From an uncultured Acidobacteriota bacterium (lineage in GTDB: Bacteria; Acidobacteriota; Terriglobia; Bryobacterales; Bryobacteraceae), in assembly GCA_902825945.1 (NCBI GenBank), contig CADECY010000035.1, forward strand, positions 1 to 51,502: a stretch of DNA of 51,502 bases, read 5' to 3'. The notes under the pieces are model-generated. The model worked only from the letters and a program-made list of their open reading frames with translations. It did no database searches and had not been told where the DNA came from. Positions 43,508 to 50,865 of this stretch are shown here, piece by piece. Position 1 is the first letter of the stretch, and every line of letters starts with the position of its first letter. A program made the position numbers and the translations under genes.

Positions 43508-45811
43508 ATGCATTCTCGCTCGCTTTTCAGGCCGCTGTGCCTGCTTTTCGCCGCTGCGCCGTGGGCATACGCGCAGAATATCGAGGTCTACTCCAGCGGC
43601 AACGTGGAGAAGGGGACGACTCGCCAGTTGTCCGCCTATGTGCCGCTGTCGCCGAACACGATCAAATGGTCGGTCAACGGCGTGGATGGAGGGAACTCCA
43701 CGTATGGGACCGTCTCGTCGAACGGTCTCTACACCGCGCCCACTATCGTGCCGGCAGCCAACGCGGTGATCGTCAAGGCGACCAGCACGGCCTATCCCAC
43801 CAAGTCCGGCTCGGCGACCCTGACGATCACCCAGAAGAAGCCGAACGTCTGGAGTTCGAATCCGTCGAGCTTCCCTGCCGGAACCAAGACGCTGAGCATC
43901 AACGGCTCGAACTTCGACGCGGCCACGATCATCAAGGTCGGCGGCGCCACCTGGACAGCCACCTACGTCTCGCCCACATCCATCAAGGCGACCGGCTCGA
44001 TTGCGACGGCGGGAACCTATCCGCTCACCGCGACCAATCCGGGCAACGGCGCCGCCACCAGCAGCCCGATTAACATCACGGTGACAGCGGCTCCTCCGCC
44101 TCCGCCGCCAGCGATCAGCCTCGTCACTCCAGGCAGCATCCAGCAGGGCGCCTACTCGCTGACGGTCGCCGGATCGGGCTTCGTCGCGGGCTCGCAGGTG
44201 CTCTTCAACGGCACGGCGATCACGACCGTCTACGTGTCGCCCTCGACGCTCACCGCCACGGGCTCGACCAACCTCGCGATCGGAACCACGATTCCGATCA
44301 CGGTGTCGAATCCGGCGCCCAACGCGGCGACCTCGAATGCGTTCAACATCAAGGTGAGCGCCACACCCGCGCCGAACATGTCGAAGCTCAAGGCCGGCAG
44401 GCTCCTCGAACAAGCCGCGTTCGGACCCACGCCCGCGTTGATCGACAAGGTTCTGCAGGACGGCACCGATGCCTGGATCAACGAGCAACTCGCACTGCCC
44501 GAGACCGTGTTCGCCGTGCCCGCGAGCATCAGCGACGCCCAGAGCCAGTTGCTCCACCGCTACGGCACGGCGCCCGATCAGCTTCGTCAACGGATGATCC
44601 AAGCGCTGGCGAACATCGTCGTCATCTCGGCCAACAAGAACATCTACGCACCCGAGATCGTGCCCTATTTCCAGATCCTCAGCCGCAACGCGTTCGGTAA
44701 CTACAAGACGCTGCTCGAGGAAATCGCGGTGAGCCCGCAGATGGGCAAGTACCTCGATCACGCCAATTCCGCCAAGGCGACCGCCACCACGAGTCCAAAC
44801 GAGAACTTCCCGCGCGAACTGCTGCAATTGTTCTCGATCGGGCTCTATCAACTGAACCCGGATGGAACGAACAAGCTCGATCCGCAGGGTCAGCCCATTC
44901 CGACCTACAACCAGGCCGTCATCAAGGAATTCGCGCGCGCGCTCACCGGTTGGACCTATCCGGGCTCGAACGCAACGGGCTTCAACTGGGAGAACTTTTC
45001 CGGCCCGCTGCAGCCGCGGGATGCCTACCACGATACAGGCGCCAAGACACTACTGAACGGTGCGGTGTTGCCCGCCGGTCAGAACACGCAGCAGGATATG
45101 GCGGGCGTCATCAACAACGTCTTCAATCATCCGAACGTGGGTCCGTTCATCGCGCTCCGCCTGATCCGCGCGACCGTGATGAGCAATCCCAGTCCGGCGT
45201 ATGTGCAGCGCATCTCGGCCGTCTTCGACAACAACGGAGCGGGTGTGCGTGGCGATCTGAAGGCCCTGGCCAAGGCGGTCCTCACGGATACGGAAGCCCG
45301 CAACGACACGGCCGGCGCGGCATCGGGCCGGCTCAAAGACGCGATTTACCACATCCTTGCTTTCACGCGGGCACTGGGTGGAGCGCCCATCAACGGCAAC
45401 AACCTGCAGGTCTACAACTTCGTCAACATGCAGCAGGCGATCATGAATCCGCCCTCCGTGTTCGGATACTACTCGCCGTTCTACCGGATTCCCAAGCAGC
45501 CGTTGTTCGGACCGGAGTTCCAGATCTACTCGGCCTCGGAATCGGTCGTCCGCGCGGGGATGTTCGCCAACATCCTGAATGGACAGGCAAGCGGCGACTT
45601 CCCGGTGAATCTGACCCCCTACAACGCGGTCGCGGGCAACACGCCCGCGCTGATCGACGCGGTGGATCAGGCGCTGCTCTACGGCCGAATGAGCTCGCAG
45701 ATGCGCGCGGCACTCACCACGGCGGTGGACGCGCAATACGACAACAACGGCCGTGTCTTCACGGCTCTCTACCTGACCGCGCTGAGCGGCCAATACGCGG
45801 TGCAGTACTAA
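43508..45811 (+). CDS. secreted DUF1800 protein with IPT/TIG repeats
   Basis: 767 residues. A signal peptide (LCLLFAAAPWAYAQ) is followed by an Ig-like unit (about 22-110), two IPT/TIG units (about 112-195 and 200-283), then DUF1800 (about 290-760): AGRLLEQAAFGPTPALIDKV, the ENFPRELLQLFSIGLYQLN core, FARALTGWTYPG and RLIRATVMSNPSPAYV. DUF1800 is undefined biochemically but nearly always pairs with DUF1501, as here. A full AGGAGG Shine-Dalgarno element (43497-43502) stands six bases before the ATG. DUF1501 follows after 16 bases. Confidence 0.88.
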   Translation: MHSRSLFRPLCLLFAAAPWAYAQNIEVYSSGNVEKGTTRQLSAYVPLSPNTIKWSVNGVDGGNSTYGTVSSNGLYTAPTIVPAANAVIVKATSTAYPTKSGSATLTITQKKPNVWSSNPSSFPAGTKTLSINGSNFDAATIIKVGGATWTATYVSPTSIKATGSIATAGTYPLTATNPGNGAATSSPINITVTAAPPPPPPAISLVTPGSIQQGAYSLTVAGSGFVAGSQVLFNGTAITTVYVSPSTLTATGSTNLAIGTTIPITVSNPAPNAATSNAFNIKVSATPAPNMSKLKAGRLLEQAAFGPTPALIDKVLQDGTDAWINEQLALPETVFAVPASISDAQSQLLHRYGTAPDQLRQRMIQALANIVVISANKNIYAPEIVPYFQILSRNAFGNYKTLLEEIAVSPQMGKYLDHANSAKATATTSPNENFPRELLQLFSIGLYQLNPDGTNKLDPQGQPIPTYNQAVIKEFARALTGWTYPGSNATGFNWENFSGPLQPRDAYHDTGAKTLLNGAVLPAGQNTQQDMAGVINNVFNHPNVGPFIALRLIRATVMSNPSPAYVQRISAVFDNNGAGVRGDLKALAKAVLTDTEARNDTAGAASGRLKDAIYHILAFTRALGGAPINGNNLQVYNFVNMQQAIMNPPSVFGYYSPFYRIPKQPLFGPEFQIYSASESVVRAGMFANILNGQASGDFPVNLTPYNAVAGNTPALIDAVDQALLYGRMSSQMRAALTTAVDAQYDNNGRVFTALYLTALSGQYAVQY

Positions 45812-45827
45812 CGGAGGAACACTGACC

Positions 45828-47171
45828 ATGACTTCACGACGCAATTTCCTGAAATCGTTGGCGGGCGTTTCCGCCGGAGTGATTGGACTGAACGGCTTCG
45901 GCGCTGTCAATGCGCTGGCACAGAGTTCCGGCTACAAGGCGCTCGTCTGCGTCTTCCTGGCCGGCGGCAGTGACGGACACAACACGGTGATTCCGATGAC
46001 GCCCGCGGAGAACACGGCGTACAAGACGATCCGCGGCGGACTCGCGCTGCCCGATCAGAACGCGCCGATCCTCAACATCGCGACTCCGGGAGGCACACCG
46101 TACGCCTTCAATGGCGGGCTCGCGGCGATTCATCCACTCTGGGGACAGAAGAAGCTCGCCGTGGTGGCGAACGCCGGAACCCTCGTGCAACCCGTCACTC
46201 GCGCGCAGTACCTCGCGGCGAGCGTGCCCGTTCCCACGAATCTGTTCTCGCACTCCGATCAGATTCAGCAGATGCAGAGCGGTATCCCGTCCTCATCGGG
46301 CGGAACCGGATGGGCCGGACGCGCGGCGGACGCTGTCCAGTCGCTGAACGGTGCTTCGACGTTCCCGCCTTCGATCTCGGCGAACGGTCCCGCGCTGTTC
46401 AACGTGGGAAGCGTGGTGCAGGCAGCGAGCCTGATTCCGGGCATCGGTCTCACGCTTTCGGGAATGAACACGTGGCCTGATACGGCGGCCGCCGCGCGGA
46501 AGAACGCGCTACAGCAGATTCTTACACTCGATTCCGGCCTCTCGGTCATCCAGGCCGCGAACAGGGTTCGTCAGGATGCGCTCACGCTCGACCAGATGCT
46601 CTCGTCGACTGGTTCGGGCCAGGCGTTCTCGACGCAGTTCCCTGGAACCTCGATCGGAAACCAAATGAAGCAGATCGCGCAGATCATCGCGCTGCGCGGC
46701 CAGATCGGACTTTCGCGGCAGGTCTTCTTCTGCTCGCTCGGCGGGTTCGACACCCACGGCTCGCAGTCGTGGGCGCACTGGGATCTGCTCAAGAACGTGT
46801 CGGAAGCGATGGCCGCTTTCTACAACGCAACCGCGGAGATGGGCGTCGCCGATCAGGTGACCACATTCACCGAATCGGACTTCGGGCGCACGCTGCAACC
46901 GAACGGAGTCGGAACCGATCACGGGTGGGGCAACCACTACCTCGTGATGGGCGGCGCGGTGAAGGGCGGCGACCTGTACGGGAGCTATCCGCTGATGGCG
47001 CTCGGTGGTCCGAACGATTCGGGCAGCCGGGGCGCGATGATCCCCACGACTTCGCTCGACCAATATGGCGCGACACTCGCCAAGTGGTTCGGCGTGGCCG
47101 ATGCGGCTCTTCCATCGGTGTTCCCGAATCTCGGGAACTTTGCGACCAAGGATTTGGGCTTCCTGGCCTGA
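45828..47171 (+). CDS. Tat-exported DUF1501 protein
   Basis: 447 residues with a twin-arginine leader (TSRRNFLKSLAGVSAGVIGL). DUF1501 is a sulfatase/alkaline-phosphatase-like fold: VCVFLAGGSDGHNTVIPM near the start, LAAIHPLWGQKKLAVVANAG, the GGFDTHGSQSWAHWDLL motif, TFTESDFGRTLQPNG and DHGWGNHYLVMGG. The DSH/GFDTH and TDHGWG residues are the presumed metal sites. It is the second gene of the DUF1800/DUF1501 pair and ends two bases before the convergent PLP-enzyme gene. Confidence 0.88.
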   Translation: MTSRRNFLKSLAGVSAGVIGLNGFGAVNALAQSSGYKALVCVFLAGGSDGHNTVIPMTPAENTAYKTIRGGLALPDQNAPILNIATPGGTPYAFNGGLAAIHPLWGQKKLAVVANAGTLVQPVTRAQYLAASVPVPTNLFSHSDQIQQMQSGIPSSSGGTGWAGRAADAVQSLNGASTFPPSISANGPALFNVGSVVQAASLIPGIGLTLSGMNTWPDTAAAARKNALQQILTLDSGLSVIQAANRVRQDALTLDQMLSSTGSGQAFSTQFPGTSIGNQMKQIAQIIALRGQIGLSRQVFFCSLGGFDTHGSQSWAHWDLLKNVSEAMAAFYNATAEMGVADQVTTFTESDFGRTLQPNGVGTDHGWGNHYLVMGGAVKGGDLYGSYPLMALGGPNDSGSRGAMIPTTSLDQYGATLAKWFGVADAALPSVFPNLGNFATKDLGFLA

Positions 47172-47173
47172 AT

Positions 47174-48298
47174 CTACCCGAGGGCCTTGCGGAACCTCGC
47201 CGCGATCTCATCCGGCGAGGCCCACCCCCAGGTCTCGTTCACCTGCAGGTTCAACTGCTGGCCGGACGGCGCGGCAGCCACGACGCCCGCCTCCTGCAAG
47301 CGGTGCTGATAAACGGGGCCGTTCGCGTTCTGCGTGCGCATCTGAAAGATATTGGTGCCATTCGGAACGCGGACGATCTCGAAGTTTCCATCGTTACTCA
47401 GGCGCGAGATGACCGCTTCGGCCGTATCGACCGCCTTCTTGTAGCGCGTCTCGAATCCATCGAGATGATGGAGCGTCACCGCGGCGAAAGGCCATCCATG
47501 CGGCAGTCCGCCTCCGAACATGCGCCGCGTGTGATAGAGCCCGTCGATGAACTTTTTCGGACCGGCGAGAATCGCGCCGCTGGGCGAGTTGAAGTACTTG
47601 TACGAGGAGACATACACAGTGTCGAACAGACTCGTGTACTCCTGAATCGGACGGCCCGAATAGGCGCACTCGAGGAACAGCCGGGCGCCGTCCATGTGCA
47701 TGCCGATCTCGTGCTTGCGAGCCCATGCCGAGATCCGTTTCATCTCTTCGAAGTCGAAGCGCTCGCCCGTCCGCCGGCGCACGGGCGATTCGATCTGGAT
47801 CGCGCCGATTTGCGTGACCACGCGGGCGGAGGCCGAATCATTGGCGACGCGTTCGATGTCATCGAGAGTGAACGTCGCCTTGCCGGGTGCGAGCGCCATG
47901 AGGTTGAGTCCGCTGAGAGTCTGGCAGCAGTCGCCGCAGTCGCGATAGAGGTGGCTTTCGGCCTGGATGATCACGCGCCGCCGCGAACCCGCCAACTGCC
48001 GGACGGCAATCTGATTGGCGAGCGTGCCCGTCGCCATCCAGATCGCTGCTTCCTTGCCGAGAATCTTCGCCATCCGGACTTCGAGATCTTCGACCGATCC
48101 GCCAAGCGAGTAGTTGTCGGCCTTCACCTTGCCTTCGCCGGCAAGGCGCGCCAAAAGCTTGGCGTAATCGGAGGGCGTGTAGGGGATTCCGTCGCCGGTG
48201 GCGAAGACGGTCCGAGGGCCCGCCGATTCGGCTGCCGCTGCGGCGGCAAGCGGAGCAAGGGATAGAAATCCACGGCGATGGAGAGCAGTTTCAGCCAT
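47174..48298 (-). CDS. Tat-leader PLP enzyme of the threonine-aldolase/beta-eliminating lyase group
   Basis: 374 residues. An export-type leader (ALHRRGFLSLAPLAAAAAAE) comes before a fold-type I PLP domain. Seen are the MATGTLANQIAVRQLAG cofactor loop, the GMHMDGARLFLECAYSG aspartate strand and the Schiff-base Lys in VSSYKYFNSPSGAILAG. Low-specificity threonine aldolases split threonine to glycine and acetaldehyde; the closest reaction here is uncertain. A secreted PLP enzyme is unusual because PLP is loaded in the cytoplasm, which would be compatible with the folded-protein Tat route. Confidence 0.82.
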   Translation of the reverse strand: MAETALHRRGFLSLAPLAAAAAAESAGPRTVFATGDGIPYTPSDYAKLLARLAGEGKVKADNYSLGGSVEDLEVRMAKILGKEAAIWMATGTLANQIAVRQLAGSRRRVIIQAESHLYRDCGDCCQTLSGLNLMALAPGKATFTLDDIERVANDSASARVVTQIGAIQIESPVRRRTGERFDFEEMKRISAWARKHEIGMHMDGARLFLECAYSGRPIQEYTSLFDTVYVSSYKYFNSPSGAILAGPKKFIDGLYHTRRMFGGGLPHGWPFAAVTLHHLDGFETRYKKAVDTAEAVISRLSNDGNFEIVRVPNGTNIFQMRTQNANGPVYQHRLQEAGVVAAAPSGQQLNLQVNETWGWASPDEIAARFRKALG

Positions 48299-48569
48299 AT
48301 GGGATGCCTATGATTGTAGTATGGAGCCGGAACGTACGCGCGAAACTGGCCCGGCTTCCGCTCTGGGCGCGAAGCGCGGGCACGGTTTTCCCGCCGTAGG
48401 TTGCGCCCCTCGGCCGTCGCATTTTGGGGCCGACTTGGGAGCACGGTGCGCAGGACCGTCCGTGACGCACTTCGTGGAAAGCACTTGCAAGCGGGCGGTG
48501 GCTTGCCCTTGGTGGCGTCGCCACGCTCTGCTTTGCTGGAAGCACGGCTCTATTCATTTCATTCACCGC

Positions 48570-48845
48570 ATGGCGGCTTCACCGCACCCGGTCCAGTTGC
48601 TGCTATGTACCGTGCATCGGGACGACCTGGGAACGATCGAGGATCTCATTTCGGATGGCGTGCCCGTGAACGCGGGGAGACCGGGAGGACCGCTCCACCA
48701 CGCAGCCATGACGGGCAATGTCAACGCGCCTCGCTTCCTGAAATCGAGGGGCGCGGAAGTGGACGCACCGGATTCCAGCGGGGGGACGACCCTTCTCTCG
48801 GCACACGGAGCCGAGAGAATCCGAGGCGGGCGGCCACGCCAATAG
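48570..48845 (+). pseudogene. truncated ankyrin-repeat gene
   Basis: Starting at ATG 48570 the frame reads PVQLLLCTVHRDDLGTIEDL, then one clear ankyrin repeat (GGPLHHAAMTGNVNAPRFLK) and the start of another (GAEVDAPDSSGGTTLL), after which similarity ends and the frame stops. At 91 residues it has under two repeats, less than a stable ankyrin protein needs. The upstream 48299-48569 holds no gene I can support. Either a gene remnant or a very small protein. Confidence 0.45.
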
Positions 48846-48852
48846 GCGGTGC

Positions 48853-49059
48853 TCAGACCTCGGGGAAGTCCATTCCCTCGGCCGGCACCTTGCCCCAGTA
48901 GCGCCTCCGCACCACATTGATCTCGCGGTCGATCACCCAGTTCCCCACCACCTCGACGCCGGTGCGGCGCGCAAGCTGCAGATCAGCCGGCGAGGCCGCC
49001 AAACCGGGCGGGATCAGGGTCGTGGACTCAGGATAGGACAACAGGCTTTCGTCGGGCAT
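48853..49059 (-). CDS. short hypothetical protein
   Basis: 68 residues from ATG 49059, not recognised. It has a Pro-rich first half (LIPPGLAASPADLQLARRTG) and a second half rich in Val, Arg and Trp (VEVVGNWVIDREINVVRRRY). The open frame extends upstream to 49335 through the terminator and hairpin region, which is non-coding in character, so the short form is more likely. It lies tail-to-tail with the ankyrin remnant, seven bases apart. Confidence 0.45.
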   Translation of the reverse strand: MPDESLLSYPESTTLIPPGLAASPADLQLARRTGVEVVGNWVIDREINVVRRRYWGKVPAEGMDFPEV

Positions 49060-49166
49060 AGCAGTCAGGCTCAGTATGGATAGCCACCCACGGTTGGGCA
49101 ATAAGCCGGAAGTACCGGCCGGGCAGGCCTGAGATTCAGAACTAGCGGACCGGATCAGTCCCAATG

Positions 49167-49192
49167 AAAAAAGGCCGCCCAAATGGGCGGCC
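49167..49192 (-). terminator. strong intrinsic terminator on the minus strand
   Basis: GGCCGCCC at 49173-49180 and GGGCGGCC at 49185-49192 form an 8-bp stem with a 4-base loop. On the minus strand it is followed by six Ts (49172-49167). No protein gene on the minus strand lies directly upstream, so the transcript it ends may be a short RNA starting before 49400. Confidence 0.8.
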
Positions 49193-49202
49193 CAGAGAAG
49201 TG

Positions 49203-49280
49203 CCTCGCGCCGTTCTGGCTTTCCGGCGCGAGGGCGGGAATGAACCCGTCTTGCGTGTGCACTCTGACTTAGAGCACACG
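49203..49280 (-). other. structured non-coding segment before the terminator
   Basis: A perfect 10-bp inverted repeat CCTCGCGCCG / CGGCGCGAGG (49203-49212 and 49224-49233) is followed by a second, bulged stem around 49255-49280 (GTGTGCTCT / AGAGTGCACAC on the minus strand). Together with the terminator at 49167-49192 this makes three stacked hairpins on one strand, as in a small RNA or an attenuator-type leader. I could not fit it to a tRNA or a named RNA family. Confidence 0.35.
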
Positions 49281-49337
49281 GAGTGCCAAACCAAAACCGT
49301 TGAGAATGAGCAAGCCGGGTCCACCAACCCGACAAAA

Positions 49338-49369
49338 TGTCCGAACCTCGGCGACAGGTTGTCCGAACC
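49338..49369. repeat. two direct 10-mers with 22-base spacing
   Basis: TGTCCGAACC occurs at 49338-49347 and 49360-49369, a start-to-start distance of 22 bases, about two helical turns. Such phased copies are typical of a protein-binding site, for example multiple transposase sites at the ends of some insertion sequences or a regulator operator. It lies just before the ATPase gene. Confidence 0.55.
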
Positions 49370-49391
49370 CTTCGCTATGATCGTGAGTTCA

Positions 49392-50120
49392 ATGGCTGCG
49401 CGCCCCTTCCTATCCCGAATCGCACTCCCGCCCGATCGCATCGAGCCTCGGCAGTTCCCGTTCGATCTGCCGCTGTTCTCGCGCCCGTTCGCACTCACGC
49501 TCGACCACATGGTGACGTTTTTCGTGGGCGAAAACGGAAGCGGCAAGTCAACCCTGCTCGAAGCGGTGGCACAGCGCGCGGGGTTCAACACCGAGGGCGG
49601 ATCACGCCAGCATCATCAGAGCCAGGATGACGACGCCGTGAGTCCGCTGGTTCCCGCGCTCCGGCTCGGTTGGACCTACCAGGGCGTCCGGGGCTTCTTC
49701 CTCCGCGCCGAGAGCTTTTACAAGTTCGCCGAGTATCTCGAACATCAGGGATCGAACTTCCGGGCCTACGGCGGCAAGTCGCTGCTGGCGCAGTCGCACG
49801 GTGAGTCGTTTCTGTCGCTGTTTTCACATCATTTCGAGGACGGTCTGTACATTCTCGACGAACCGGAAGCGGCCCTTTCCCCCAATCGCCAGCTCTCGCT
49901 TCTGGCCATCCTGCGCGACCTCTCGCTCAACGGACACGCGCAGTTCCTGATCGCCACGCATTCGCCGATCCTGATGGCGTTGCCCGGCGCCCAAGTCCTT
50001 TCGATCGACGGCGGCGAGTTCCGTCCCGTAGACTACCGCGATACCGAGCACTACCGCGTCACGCGCGGATTCCTCGAGACGCCCGAGCGCTATTTGCGCC
50101 ATTTGTTCACCGAGGACTAG
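49392..50120 (+). CDS. orphan AAA/ABC-type ATPase
   Basis: 242 residues (an ATG at 49377 is also open). A Walker A motif G46-ENGSGKST-54 sits after a short strand (MVTFFVGE), with a Walker B/D-loop YILDEPEAALSP and a switch His in FLIATHSPILMALPG. This is the AAA_15/AAA_21 predicted ATPase type, compact and without a fused nuclease domain. Members act alone or with effector genes in repair, anti-phage or abortive systems; no effector is adjacent here. The open frame upstream to 49164 is the shadow of non-coding DNA. Confidence 0.82.
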   Translation: MAARPFLSRIALPPDRIEPRQFPFDLPLFSRPFALTLDHMVTFFVGENGSGKSTLLEAVAQRAGFNTEGGSRQHHQSQDDDAVSPLVPALRLGWTYQGVRGFFLRAESFYKFAEYLEHQGSNFRAYGGKSLLAQSHGESFLSLFSHHFEDGLYILDEPEAALSPNRQLSLLAILRDLSLNGHAQFLIATHSPILMALPGAQVLSIDGGEFRPVDYRDTEHYRVTRGFLETPERYLRHLFTED

Positions 50121-50130
50121 CAGTTCTGCA

Positions 50131-50209
50131 CTATTCCCCAAAATAGGGGTACGGGCAATGGAAATTTGGTGGATGGGGTGATATGCTGAGGTTGTCCTTA
50201 AGCGGACAA
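50131..50209 (+). promoter_or_regulatory. two palindromes upstream of the PEP-CTERM gene
   Basis: CCCC-AAAATA-GGGG at 50136-50149 (within CTATTCCCCAAAATAGGGGT) is a dyad with a six-base spacer. TTGTCC-TTAAGC-GGACAA at 50192-50209 is a perfect 6-bp dyad about 24 bases before the ATG. The second could be an operator or leader hairpin controlling translation; neither has a T-run. Confidence 0.4.
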
Positions 50210-50232
50210 TTGTAAGACGGCCAGGGTCCACC

Positions 50233-50862
50233 ATGAAGCTCCGATCGTTGCTGTTCAGCTTCGCCATTTTGGCGCCGGTTTCCGCCGCGCCGATTCTGCC
50301 TTCCGCGGCGGTGACGGACGGGTCGGTCACACTTTCAACCGAAGACATCGGAGGCACCAGCCTCTTCTATCTCGTGCTGACTTCCAGCGGAAAGAGTGAA
50401 AAGTATGCATTTCATTCGGTCGATATGGTGTCGTCACTCGCGATCGCCAATGGCCGTGTCGCGATGTTCGCGGAGGTCATGGCCGGGGCTGTCGGTCCGG
50501 TGACGCTTACCTTCGGCAGCGGCGGATGCGCGCCCGGAACCTGCTACCAGAACCTGCACAGCTACGATTGGCTGCCATGGCAGTCCAGCCAGATCGCTTA
50601 TCCGGACGGCTACAGCACCTTGCCGCTGGCCACGGGCGGCGGACTCCAATTCACGAAGTTCACTCACGGCGGCATCCTCTCCGCAGTGGTGCGTGCCGAC
50701 AAGACGACGCAATCGGCCGCGGGGCCGCTCTACATCGACGTTCCGATTTCCTGGAACGCCGACACTGGAGCCGTGATCCACAACCCGGAGCCAGCAACGT
50801 TGCTGATGACCGCGGGTGGTTTGGCCGCCATCTGGCTGAAGCTCCGCAAGCGGCGGAGCTGA
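50233..50862 (+). CDS. PEP-CTERM sorted surface protein
   Basis: 209 residues. A signal peptide (MKLRSLLFSFAILAPVSA) and a C-terminal PEP-CTERM tail define it: HNPEPATLLMTAGGLAAIWL followed by the basic end KLRKRRS, which is the exosortase recognition, membrane helix and charged stop. The body is a beta-rich domain with one CAPGTC pair. Exosortase would cut and export it, probably to the biofilm matrix. No exosortase gene is visible in the window. Palindromes stand upstream. Confidence 0.85.
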   Translation: MKLRSLLFSFAILAPVSAAPILPSAAVTDGSVTLSTEDIGGTSLFYLVLTSSGKSEKYAFHSVDMVSSLAIANGRVAMFAEVMAGAVGPVTLTFGSGGCAPGTCYQNLHSYDWLPWQSSQIAYPDGYSTLPLATGGGLQFTKFTHGGILSAVVRADKTTQSAAGPLYIDVPISWNADTGAVIHNPEPATLLMTAGGLAAIWLKLRKRRS

Positions 50863-50865
50863 CCG

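Noticed and set aside
48198..48569. Extension of the ankyrin open frame upstream
   Set aside because: The translation is Arg/Pro/Cys-rich without repeats and overlaps the divergent PLP-enzyme start.
49203..49300. Possible tRNA on the minus strand (GGGTTCATTCCC resembles a T-arm)
   Set aside because: The loop has six bases and lacks the conserved A58, no matching acceptor stem is found at the right distance, and the supposed 3' acceptor pairs with a nearby hairpin instead.
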